64,000 nt of DNA from Otis tarda (taxonomy: Eukaryota > Chordata > Aves > Otidiformes > Otididae): contig CM048557.1 of assembly GCA_026413225.1 (NCBI GenBank), forward strand, positions 67,074,987 through 67,138,986, given 5' to 3'. This document shows positions 1 to 12,400 of this stretch, piece by piece. Made by a program: the position numbers and the translations under genes. How positions within the stretch are numbered: the stretch's first letter is position 1; every line of letters begins with the position of its first letter. A model generated the notes under the pieces. The model worked only from the letters and a program-made list of their open reading frames with translations. It ran no database searches and was not told where the DNA came from.

Positions 1-3000
1 GGCAGACAAAAGACACCTTTTCTCATCGCAGGCAGGAATGAGATGTACTAAAATTTGTCACATCCCTGAAATAAAATAGCCTGCTTACCATTTTCAGTCC
101 ATACAGGAGAGTGTAAAGCAGAATTAAGCCAGCATTTCTTCTACAAAAAACCCTTGCAGGGTGGGATTTGGAAGGAAAAGAATAAGGAGCCCAAAATAAC
201 ACAGGTTGAGTTTATATCTCTCTGGCAGGTGACACAGCTAAATGAAAGATGATAACGCTGGACCAAGGTACTTCCCCTCCGCAGGATGAGAGCTGGATTG
301 TTTCTGGAAGCGCCATGAATCACGGGCATAAATATACCAGGCTTTAAAAGCCTTCGACACCCACGTAATTCTGAACCCAGGCTTTATTTTCCCTGGGTCA
401 TTTAACACATGCTCAACGAGCTGGACACCAGACAGGCAGGCTGAGAAGGTTAGCTATTCAATTAATACATGCGATCCAAAACCAAGAACTCGTGTTTTGC
501 TAGACATCAACGCACCACTTCTGAGAGGGAAAAAAGCCCTCTCCGATGCTCAATTAATTATTCAACCACAACTCAAAGGAAACCAGGAGTTTTGCTCTAT
601 TTCCTCAACTTTACAGCATAAAAGGGCTTAAAGGTGTTTCCTGCAGCAGGAGAGCTGTTAGCTACGTACTGGCTGCTCTGGAGCGGAGCAGGGATTTGCA
701 GGATTGCCCGGCTGCAGGCAGATTCAGCCAGGGCAGCAGGATCAGCCAGGAGGGAGGATGCCCAACGGGAAAGAGCAAAAACCTGCAAGAAGCACTGTTT
801 TCCATACTTTACCACCGAAAACCCCGCACACCTGACAGTGACAGCAGCAGGGAGCTGTTAATGCTAGCTGAGGACAAGGCTATAACAGTGATTATTAGTG
901 CAAAAAAATTAGTAGCTTGCCCGCATTACTAATTTACAGACACTTTATCCGAGTTACAATGCAGCCTCAAGCAATCTACAGGCAAAGATGAGGTTTCATT
1001 TGAAAAAGATAAAATGCTATTATTCATGGGAAGAAAAGAGGAAGGAATATCATCTACCACTTATCTTCAGCACCAGGAATTTAGATAAGCAGGGTAATCA
1101 CAAAGCACTCACAAAAACTAAAAAACATTGCAGAAAACAAGGAGGAGAGTTGCATAGAAGTAACTATTTTAGTCCTGATTAACCCGCAGACCTTACAGTT
1201 CCTGTCCCTCCTCTCCCTCCCATCCCCCACAGATTGCACAGCAAAATTCAAGGCTTGAAGCTCCTAAACTACTTCTTTGCATAACACAGTTGCAAGAAGA
1301 GGAGACAGTATTCTTTATTTGTGTTAGAGAGAGTCAGAGAAGAAGCTTTCCAGAGTTTTCAAGTGCACACATGTAACAGAAACCATTTCTCCTTTTCCCC
1401 TGTTTTCCACGGTATCTAAGAGACTTACTCAAAAAAAAAAAAAAAACCCACCTTAAATGGAAAGCATTAAAAAGGATCATGAGATTTGCATTCTTTAGCA
1501 CCTCAGATTATTACAGTTTCCACAGTCATGACTCCCCCTTCCAACACCCCAACAAGCTTCAGTTATAAAATGCCCGTATTTGAGTGGATTTGGGCATTTC
1601 TTGTTCCAAGACACTGGAGCATCCAGGCCGACAAGAGGGCAAGGCAGCAGAATTTATGCATTCCCAGGAGATTTCCGTTTAATTTTGCGGCACAGATAGA
1701 TACTGCACCAAGCCTGCACTCTGCCCAGTACCTATATTTAGTGCCTAAGTTGACCTGGCAGTGCCCCCCATAAGCTCATTTATTAAGATTCACTTACTCA
1801 TCCTAATATAATCTAATTAGGCAGCAGCACTCCTGCAAGGGGCACGGCGGTGACCAAGAGAGGACGAGTTCAAACGCAGGGAACATGGCCCAGATGCTAC
1901 TTTAGTTCTCGCATGAGGGGGAAGAAAAAAAAAAAAAAAAAAAGAAAAAAATCACCTTCACAGAGGAATGGCAGGAACTGCGGATGCCTGCATACTGTCT
2001 CCCTGCTCAGAGCAGCACCTGGATCCACTCTGCTTCTTCCCATCACCAGCTAAAGACCAATTCTTAATTGGAAGAAGCAGAGAAGCAGCAGAGTTCAGAT
2101 CGATGTACAGTGCTTATCGATGCGAGGGCTGCTGCTCTCGCTCCAAACTCACTGGAAATACCCACCACCATTAAGTGCCAGGGGTCAGAAGTGGGAATCC
2201 AAGTCTCCTGTGCTCTCAGGCAGTGCCCACATCAGCAGGCACAGATGTGTTCCCAAACCAGAGACCTCAGGCATCAGCCTGGAGAAAGTGCCAACAAGTC
2301 TACATTGGAAGAAATTATTTTAAAGGCTCCATTCTGGCAAGAAATAGGAAGTTTTCAAAGCTGAGAAGTACCCCTCTCCTGCCACCAGCTGCAGTTCAGG
2401 CATGCGAACAGGAAGAAGCTTTTACCTTTCTAAAAACATAAATAAATAGTGATTTTTTTAAAGGCATCATGTGTTTTATTTGCTTGGACATGTTGTATAA
2501 CGATGAGAGGAGAAACAGATTCCCAAGATTCATGAGCTGGTAATTCTCCAATTTATCATCTCCGTAGTTTATGCACAGTCATTAGCAAGAAGTGATTTGT
2601 CTGGGCCAGATTTAGCCCAGCAACTCCCTGTCTCGTTAGCCCAAAACAATCACCCGAGGAATGTCAAAAAGTTTGAGAGCTTAGTGCAGCGAGTAGGCCC
2701 CTCCAAAAATATTCATTTTTTTTTAAATAGTCCAATCCTGCTGTTTTGCCAACGCAGAGCAGGAAGTTTAAGAGCTAAACACAGATGTAGAAAATTCTCT
2801 TTATATTAAAAAGGTTTTGATGAAGGCAAAAGGTTTTCACTGACAAGGAAACCCTGGGAATACTGACAAGAGAACAACAGGAGACTTAAAGACTTTGACT
2901 TATTTAACCGAGCGGTCAAGAGGGGATCCAGTCGCTCCCTCTAAATTACATCAGGGAGGGAAAACAACTATTTAAACCAAATGGCAAGGCTAGAACAAAA

Positions 3001-5637
3001 ACAAATTATATGAACCAGCCATAAACACCGTGAGGACGGCAATTTGGCAACTGCTCTGAGACTCAGAGGAGGCTCTCCAGTGGAAACGGGGGTGAAGAAA
3101 AACCGATCAAGTTGCACCTTAAAAGCAGTTACGTTACGAAAGGCATCCACAGAACAGATGGGTGCTATAAACAGGGAAACTAAACTTGATCGGGGGCTCT
3201 CTTCCGCTCTCGGGTTCTTATCGGCCCGCTTGCTGCCGCAGCTTTTGGAGCAGATAGCCAGAATGAAGAATTACCCTCCTGTCTTCTGCTTCTTCCCCAC
3301 GCCTCCAGGACGGCACGGGGGGTATTCACGCTATTTACTCAGGCACGTAATTGGGGTATGATCAGGGAACTAAACTTGGGAGCTGAAGCTCTCAAGAAGT
3401 CAATGGCAAGAGATGGGTGTCTTGGCAGCAGCGAGGGAAGGTATTAGGAGTCACCAAGTTCGATGCTTAAAATAAAACATACGTCCTCTCCCCCCGTGTC
3501 CTTATGCTTAAGGGTCTCGGCCAAAAAAGTATGCAATCTATACCCATCACTTCTGAAATTCACAGGGAACTTCAGTTTCTGAGGGATTTTGTTAACCCTG
3601 GGTTTACAACACAGACAGACAAGCAATGATTAGACACTTTTGAGCCATAACCATCTCATCTCCACAGCAAGAGCAGATGATGCAAAGGAAAGCTGTTACA
3701 CAGCTAACCCAGTAACACCACACTTTTATATAGGCTCGGGCAAGATCCTCCCTTTTCTCCAAGGGGTTCCAAATCCAAAGCAGCTAGCAGGCAAAGTTAT
3801 CTGTAATACGGGTTTGACGACAGTGGGGGATAAAGGATCAAATTAAAAACTAATTGTGTTCTTCATACCCTGCTGCTGCTGCTTCCAAAAGCAGAAAATA
3901 TCTTCTTGAGACTGGCTACATAAGAATAGCAGAAAAAAGGAAAAAAAAAAAAAACCTAACAAAAAAGGTATTTGGTAATAACTCTAACAGAGAATTAGTG
4001 TTTCTATCCAAACCCCAACCTTCCCCTGCTGCAGTTACACACAAAAGTTATTTTAATCACAGTATGCAGAAAGCAGCATCAGCATATGAGGCAAGAGAAA
4101 AAATATGTGGTAAAGCGAGTTGCATAGCCTGTTCGCGGAGAGAAATTACAGCGCAGTTATAGGGAAGAGGTCCGTGAGGCAGAGAAACGCTTCCAGCCCA
4201 AACCAAACAGGAGGACGATAGCGATCCACTGAGAGAACAGGCAAGAAAAATATTTGAAAGAAGGTGGAATGTGGGAACTGCATCCCCTTTTAACTTTCAC
4301 AGCAATCAATTCAGACTCTCCAGCAAGAGATTTTTGCCTTGTCATATGCAAAGAGATGTTAAATAGAACTTGTCGGTTATTTCTACTAAATATCATGTGC
4401 GTCGCTCGACAGAGGCGGCAATGCAAACACTGAAAAAAAAGATCATTTTAAACAGAAAAGGACTGCAGCAGAGTATCAGCTCAGCTCCCCTTCCACAAAG
4501 CAAGAAATTACCTCCCTTGAGTTTTTCTAACTGTGACCTCAAAGTAGACAGCAGAACCTTTAAGAAAAAAAGGTTAAAAACTGATGAACCTAAAGCACAC
4601 AGGTGTATGCACATCACTAGAAAGTAGCATTGCCTAATGCTGAAAAGACGCTATGCTACGTTATTCTTAATAACCACCTACTTAATTAAAATACTTCATC
4701 AATGGAAATCAGTTGGTTACAAAAGATGGAGCTTTGCCACCTCAGCTTTTCCTCCCCCACCTCAATAAGCTGCACGCTGGAGGAAGGATTCCAGCCAGGG
4801 AGAAAGCTGTGAGCAGAGGAGGAGGCGAGGCGAGGCGAGGGGGTATTCACATCTCCGGGGTCAACGCAGCCACACGCAACCCATGCCAGCGCTGTACCAA
4901 AGGGCATGAGCGTTCTTAAAAAAAATAAAATACCCCTGGCAAACATAACCTACATACACGGGAAAAAGCAATATACTTAACCATGCGCAGTTAATAACAG
5001 GAATACAAAATGGGCCAGACGATTTCGGCCGGCCAAGCGCAATGCTTCGGTCAAGTCTGCAAGGCCAGCCGGGCGCTGCAGCGTTCAGTTCGCTGCAAAC
5101 GCTATCCAGGGGGCTGAAAACCACGGGAAAAATTCTGGTAAATCAGATTTTGAGGGTAAATTCTTAGTTCACGGCCATTCACGGGTTCGTGCCTCTAGCA
5201 GTGAGCAGCTAACTACACAGATCTATGGAAAACACCCGATACATCATTTTTTTATCCCCGTTTTTACCGGTTAACTCGGTTTAAGGAAGGTTACCGTGGG
5301 AGGCATCGACTCCCACCCAGCCTCTCCCAAAAGCTGCGGCGGCTGGAGCCCCTCACCGCCCCACGGCCAGGAGTGGGAGCGGCCTCTCCCCCCTCTCCCG
5401 CCCCACGACCGGAGCCCGCGTCTCAATCTCTCCCCAGCTCTCCGGGAAGGCAGCGGGGACCGCGCCGCCGGAACCCGCAGCCCCCGGGGCCCGCCCCGCC
5501 GCCCACCTGCCGCCCGCGGCCAGGCCACGCCGAGGCCTAGGCCCCGCCGCCCCTCGCCGGGCAGGCCGCGGGCAGGCCCCGGCCCCCAGCTCGTCCCTCC
5601 GCCCCGCCGGGCCGGGCGCTCCCCGGGCGGGACTCAC
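1..5637 (-). other. Inferred first intron of a leftward gene (probably KTN1)
   Basis: I see no convincing coding exon in this stretch. All open frames are short and lack family resemblance, and the base composition is AT-rich with several A-runs (for example about 1925-1943). It lies downstream, on the minus strand, of a CpG-island exon that ends in a consensus donor at 5637. In human the gene divergent from TBPL2 is KTN1 (kinectin), whose first exon is non-coding and followed by a long intron. The assignment is therefore by synteny and splice signal only. None of the kinectin coding sequence is visible here. Confidence 0.5.
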
Positions 5638-5960
5638 CGTGAGGCGCGGCGGGCCGAGCCGGATCGGACCGAGCTGGGCCAGGCTGTGAGGAACCGTGCG
5701 GCGGGGACGGAGCGGCGGCGGAGCCGGTGCCTGCGCGGCGCTGGCTGGCGGGCAGGAAAGGGAGAGAGGGCGGGAGGAGGCGGCACCGCACGTCCGCCGC
5801 GTCTGCCGGCCCCCCCCGGCCGTTAAAGGAGCGGCGCCGCTGCCGCTTCCCCTCACCGTGGGGATCCCCTGCCCACGCGCCTAGTGCCACGCACGGCGGT
5901 ACCTTTGCCTGGAGCCCACCCACGCGCGGGGAGCCCGCGGGGGCTCCACGGGGTGGGATA
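5290..5960 (-). promoter_or_regulatory. KTN1: CpG-island promoter with non-coding first exon (probable KTN1)
   Basis: The stretch is very GC-rich and dense in CpG, unlike the AT-rich DNA on its left side. On the minus strand a consensus splice donor CACG|GTGAGT is present, with the exon ending at 5638 and the intron starting at 5637. This fits a leftward transcript starting somewhere around 5.7-5.9 kb. Long proline/arginine/glycine-rich open frames occur on both strands, but they follow from GC richness and resemble no protein I know. The gene name rests on conserved order, since KTN1 is divergent from TBPL2 in human. No transcript start site can be fixed from sequence alone. Confidence 0.6.
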
Positions 5961-6350
5961 CCCGCGGGAGTGGGGATCGCCCACCCGGACCTTCCCCCAC
6001 GCAGAGGTCCTTCACCTATCCGTGGGGATCACACACACCCCTCCCACGCAGGGATCCCCAGAGATCACCCCACCCATGGGCAAGGGTCACCCACCCAGAC
6101 CTCCCGCACGCAGAGATCCTCCCACCCAGGTTTCCCACGCCCGTGGGTACACTCACCCAGACCCCACCCCAGCTTGCAATCCCTCCCCCCGCCCAGGACC
6201 TCTCCCACGCAGCCATCTCCCCACCCATGCGTGGGGGACCACCCCTCCGAAGACCTACCCCCATGCATGGATCCCACTGCCCAGAACTTCCACGAACAGG
6301 GATCCCCCACCCACGAACCGGGACCACCCACACAGACCCCCCCACTCTCC
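5885..6350. repeat. Degenerate C-rich minisatellite
   Basis: Variants of the unit CCCACGCAGGGATCC recur at about 5996, 6043, 6105, 6204 and 6258. They are mixed with repeated CCACCCAGACC, CCCACCC and GTGGGGATC words. Spacing is irregular (about 47-100 bp), so this is an old, drifted tandem array. It produces long proline/histidine-rich open frames on the plus strand and tryptophan/glycine-rich ones on the minus strand; these are composition artefacts. It abuts the CpG island on the side away from the inferred leftward transcript. Confidence 0.7.
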
Positions 6351-6499
6351 TTAATTAACCCCTCCAGTGCCAGCCGGCTCCCACCAGACCCCTGCCCACC
6401 TCCTTTCTGCGGACCCCAAGGGCCTATGGTACCCCAACGCCTTCCCCAGACACGAAGGACGCCTCCCCATGACCAGAAACAGGGTTTTCCCCTAAATTT

Positions 6500-9400
6500 C
6501 CATTAATTGCCTTAAAACTGCCTGGATCTGCAGCGCGGAGCAGCCCTGCTCGCAGCACACGAAGTACCAGGGCCTCGTTCCACCACGGCCCCACCAGTCT
6601 GCGATCAGGGGGGTTTAACAGGATTTTTTCAGCCCTAACTTCTTAAAAACCTTGGCTTTTTCTTCCCTCAGACGTGGATCCTTCCCGAAGTGCTCGCAGG
6701 GGCAGATTTCTTTCACCTTAAACGTGGCTGCAGCGTAAGATCAGCAGCTGACCACGGATCTGTGGGCACCCACGGGGATGAAAACGGATGCTCCGTCATG
6801 CAGTTACTTGGGGACAACGACACAGCACAAGAAGCCACCAAGGGCACCAGTCTGGCTTCATCACTGGGGGACTGACATTAACTCTGAGCTTCCCGAAGTC
6901 CCAGACATTGACGGGAAAAAGCAAATGTCTGTGCACAAGAAAATTCACCTTTTTTTTTGGCAGCAGGAGCAGTGACAAGGACAGCTGAGCCAGCAGTGGC
7001 TGCAGGTCAGTGCCGGCATCCGACAAAACCAGCATCCCGAGCCCAGCTGCGGTATCCACAGTGGCTTGTCACTCTGGTACGGGGAGAAATTGGGAAAAAG
7101 GAGTTACCCCAGCAAAGTGGGGTAACCCCAGGGCTTTGCACGCACCCTCCCGTCATTTCAACAGACCTCTGGCGATGGAGAGTCTGGTTTAACTTCCAGG
7201 ATGTGTTGCTCAGAGCAAACAATTTGTTTATTTATCCCACAGCATCTTTGAGAAATCAACTGCTGTGCAGCGTTCGATATCGAAGAAGGATTTGCATCAA
7301 ACTGCACTAAGGGCTCATCATCATCCTCTTCGCTAGCCCTGCGCGTCACTCGGCTGCAGGCTACCGCCGCGATTCCAAACTATCTGCAGCAAACAAAAGC
7401 CGCGGTGCGAGGCGGCGGAAGCTGTGCCTTGGATGCGAGACGAAGCGAGCCCGGAGAGGCAAGGCCATCAGCTGGCGAGGCAGCGTTTTGCTGCTTCATC
7501 CCAAAGCTTCCCTGGCTCAGCACGTCCCGGCCGGTCACGCCACTCTGGCAGGAGCGCTGCCGAGAGCAGCACATGAGGCAGCCAAAGGCAGCATCCGCAC
7601 TCTATGCTTGCAATGTGCAAATTTAAGGCCAAATCTTTATATTAACCATTCAGGTAGCTGCAGTGGTTGTGGTGGGGCTCGGCAGCAGCAGATTTTGCTG
7701 ATGTTCAATTGCTTTTGTCCACAGTGGATTTTTCCAGCTGGCATCTGAACCAAATCACCATTTCCCAGGAGCAGGAACAGATCTGCTGCCCCATGGACAG
7801 GGGATGGGGGTTCCTGCCAGCTGGGACCAAGAGCCAGGGAAGGACACAGGAGGGACAGGGCTGCCCGTCCTGCTGGGAGCTGAGCAGGAGTGGAAGGGAA
7901 GCGCAGAGAGTGTAAATCCGGCTACTACAGCTACAGAAGCTTTTAATTTTCCTCTGCTCTCCAGAACTCAGAGGGAATTGCCCTGCTGTCTGGTCTCTGC
8001 TTGCTCTGAAGGAGTCTCAGCCGAAAACACCCCGCTTACTACCAGCTCAGAAATTCCTGGTGCTTCACATGTCTTCTACATTTGCCACGTCACAGCGTAA
8101 GGCACGACATAAGGACCTGAAAATACTTTTCAATCATATGTTGTGTACCGTTGCCTGATACGTAAGGCAATAAACTGTCTCGATTACGTGGACTGAGGAA
8201 TGTAGTGGAAAAACTCACTGTAGAGCTACCGCTGTGCAGATCAGCCAGCCAGGCTAATGATGCTGAATATCCCCAACTGCAGGGAGGAAATAATGCAAAC
8301 AGTCACTGAAATCCCAGTCACATTAGGCAGCCACTCATGGGGAAAAAAGAAAAGGTTTTAAAATGCCGCAGGAGCCCCAAGTCATTAGTTTTGTCAGGAA
8401 TTTTGCTTTCTCAGATCACAGGGAAAAAGCTTTCAGATCTGTGGGTTCAGAGAAGGCCGGAGAGAGAGGCCAGGCTATGCGAGTAGCAGGGCTGTAAGTC
8501 ATGGCAGCTGATTATTGTTAATTTAGCACTTTATATAAGAACATGAGAGATCCTTATCAGTGCCAGGAACAAACGTCCTGCAAGTTTGAACACCTCACTG
8601 ATTCCAGCTAGGAAAAAAAAAAAAAAAAAAAGATGACCAAATGCTGAATTTTCTCTCTCACTTTATTTGCCTTAAATTTTTAATACTATTTACAAACATG
8701 AATTCCTATGATCAGTAGAAAGTGGAAATTAATAGATCACACACATGTGCCAGAAAGATTTGAACTGCTGCTAAAGCAGGTCACAAAAATGACTACAATT
8801 TTCTTCTCGGAGTTGTAAACGAGGAGTAAGTCCACTGCGGAAACTTGAGCTACATGGAAAAAGATGTTTGATTCAATCCAACTGTAAGGGAATGAAAATA
8901 CATCTGTCCCAAGCAGCATCTGTCAGCAGAAATGACGCTGGAAACTCTTGCGAGAAGAATGAAAGCTTATAATAAAAAACAATTATCTAAACCATAATGT
9001 TGTATGTGACCAGTATAAAAATCTGTCAGGCTAATACAAGTCTCCACATAATCCATGTGCTATCACAACGTATAGACATTTTTAATTAAGCTGAGATTAT
9101 CACAGTCACATTTTGTAAAGCTGAAAATGCAGCTAATAAAATGAATTGTTAGAAGGTGTTTCAGAGCTCACTGAAAAAAACCTGTGTATTTATAAACTGT
9201 ATTCACCTTCCATTTCTGGATTTCACCGTTATAATAGAGCACTGGAAAGCCCAAAATGGGGTTTAAGTCTCTGCTGTTCAATTCTATCCTGTTCAAAAGA
9301 GGAGCAACGATGAGCAGCACAATTAAAGACAGCCAGACAACTCAGTGCCCAGCTCAGTGACTCATGTTTTCAGAGTGATCAGACTGAAATCATGACTTCT

Positions 9401-12400
9401 GACAGTTTCCCTTCAGGCTGTTCACTCCTCACCTCCCAGCACAGGCCTGGGTCTAGTTGCTCTCAGCTTTCACATTTGCAATGAAAAACTGAAATCCCAC
9501 GGGAATCCCCTTTCCTTCCCTCCCCAGGCTGCTGTTCCTGTACCAGACACCCGAGCCACGCACACGCCCGCTCCCAAAACACGGTGGTTTATACCACAGC
9601 GTGGTCTGGTGCCGTAAGGGCTGCATCTCACCCAGCTGTCCCGACTGCGCCGCTCGTCGCCTCTGCCCATGCCACGGCCACCCTAAATCCCCCATCAGCC
9701 CAAAACAGAGCCCTTCCAACATCCTATGCCCTAACACAAGCAAGCAGAATAAAACAAGCACCTAAACCCTTGCAAGATCAGGGCCTTCCATCAGTCTGAA
9801 TAATCCCTGCTCATTTTCAAGTCAGTAATTATTCTTATGCCTGTATCACATGGCTTTAATTATCTTTTCTTCCAAAAAAAGTTCAACCTTGACCAAAAAG
9901 CAACAGCTTTGGCTGGAAGAGCTCCCCGTAAACGAAACCCTATTTGCTGAGACTCCAGTGAGTCATCAGGTCCGGGCCACAGAGGTGGAATTTAATTTCT
10001 AATCTGGAGATTTCAAGCCTTCACTATCAGATATAGCTAAAGGGATCACAGGGAAGCCGGGCAGAAAAGCGGCTTTCCGTAATAGCCATGCTTTGAATTC
10101 GCATCAGGAGTGCTGTTCCAAAGCAGGCTTCAAATACTCTTCCTCTTTCTTGGTAGCATCCTAGCAGAAGACGATTTTTTCAGATTGCATGGGTATTGTT
10201 AAGCAAAGCAAATGAAGAAATGACACAGAAAATGCCTTGCCTCCTGTAAAACACGCCCTGTGTGGTATCACAGTGACAGTTCAAATCCTTTCTCCCATTC
10301 ATCATTCATAATATCCAGTTGTTATTTATGCTGTTGTATATTAAAGGTTTTAAATTAATACTCTTCTTCATCAATACCTATAGAATGAAGGTATTTCCCT
10401 TTGCCAAAAAAAAAAAACATCTGCAACACCAACACAATGCCTCTCCTGAGCACAGACCCGTAACTCACATGAAACGTAGCAGGATGGGTAGCAAAGAGAA
10501 ACAATATGCAGTGAGAGATGGGGGAAAAAAGAAATGGAAAGTCAGACAGACCTTCTGCTGCAAGGGCTCTTTCAGCGTGAGGCTGAGGTATCCCACCGCT
10601 GAAGCGGCCTGCAAGGCTGGCTCAGCATGTTTTGCTCCCGCAGCCGAGGAAGGACATTGATTGAGCTCTGCGAGGCGTCACGGGAACGGTGCGTATCAGG
10701 CTGTGACAAACTTCTAAGGAAACGTGTGGCAAACACACTCGTAGCCTGTCTGGATAAATAAAAGAGCGCAGGAACCATCCCAGCTGTTCATGCCACCACA
10801 GGGTAAGTTAATATTAAAGTATTTTGTCTGTGGCTACACAAGGGATGTGTCCACCTGCCTGGTGTAATGAGTGTCACACCAGACAGGATCTTTGTTCTCC
10901 AGTCCCCAGTGTGCCACCAGTGGTGGTGGCACACACTTGCCTCCCAAGGGTGGCTGGAGACCTGGAAATGTTTGCAAATCCTTGGGTCTGCGAACAGTGT
11001 AAGGATCGCCAGTGCCCCAGGAGATCCAGCAACAATTCCCAGCAGTGTCACAAACTCACCATACATCCCTCTGTGAGTTGCTGGTTTAGCTCCTCACACT
11101 TAAAATGCGTAAATATGCTTCTCTTCGCCTACATATCCCATCCCTGGAAACACTCAAGGCCAGGCTGGACGAGGCTCTGAGCAACCTGATGTGGTTGGAG
11201 ATGTCCCTGCTCCTTGCAGGGGGGTTGGACTGGGTGGGCTTTAAGGGTCCCTTCCCACCCAAACCATCCTGTGATTCTATTCTAGACATCCGATATTTTT
11301 AGCTAGTGAACCTACATCTGCCCACGTTGTGTCTCGACTCGTAAGACACCTAAGGGTTTCTATCACACCGTTCATAAGGCCTGGAGGACAGAAAGGGTTA
11401 AGAACCAACTCAGATTCTCTAGGGAAAGGAGAAAGGCACCAGAAAAGAAGCCAATTCAACTAATTTTACCCAAAGGGACAAAAGGAGATTTAGAAGGTCC
11501 TTTATAAAACATCACAGAGAAAAGTGTTATTGTCCCACAGGGAAAAACATACCTGTTAACAAATTAGGTGAGAGCTGAGTGAGATGTAAGAGGTCTGAAA
11601 CAGCGGCATTCCTCGGCACCTTTAAACTGTCTGTCTTCACACACTTCATTTATTTTGGATAGCAGCTTTGCCCATTCCAATCTGGGACTTAAGGGGTCTG
11701 TAAAAATACCTGGGGATAAATGTGAGTATTTTTTCTGTTAATAGGCAAAATTCAATGGATCAGAGCAACACAATTTGGGTTTTAGAAAACAGCCAACTGA
11801 GGGCCCTTCCCAAACTTACGCTTCCTCATTTTCCTCAAAGCATTGCTTAAGCGTACATTAGCAACTCTACCTGTCAAATGGTCTGAGTGGAAACAGAGCT
11901 CAGGGGAGCTACTCCTGTATTAATGAGCTGGGTAAATGCCCGTTGAAGGGAAGCCAAAGCAATCACAGCATTTAATTATTTCTGCTAAGTCACAGATAAG
12001 TGAACTGAAGAAGAAAAAGAGGAAAAAAATGACACCTTCATAAGGAAGGGCACTGTGACAAGTCAGCTTCTCCTGCAGGCTGCAGACACCAAAAATAGGT
12101 AAAAATATTCCTTAACAATATATTGGATTGTATGGAGAAAATTAATTATATTCCACTTCTACACACCGGCCATAAAAGCTAAGCATGATGTCCATAGTCT
12201 AATATCATAGCATATTCAAGGGAAAATTTATTAGCAACAGAAACCGCAAAGACAGCAACGAGGAGTGAGGAAGATCCAAACGGACAGATGAGGCTGTACC
12301 AAAAGGGATCTCAGTCTGGGTTCCCGCCTGGCTGGGATGAGCATGGAAATCAGATGAACTGCAGGAGCACACGACGGCAGAGCTGGGCACGGACTCTTTC

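Noticed and set aside
5296-5856. Long Pro/Arg/Gly-rich open frames on both strands
   Set aside because: These are GC-driven frames in a CpG island. They overlap on both strands with no conserved domain.
5727-6506. 259-aa His/Pro-rich frame on the plus strand
   Set aside because: It runs through the degenerate minisatellite. The repetition of the DNA explains the peptide.
8150-8190. AATAAA near 8170 as the end of an intergenic transcript
   Set aside because: It is an isolated hexamer with no exon or splice evidence upstream.
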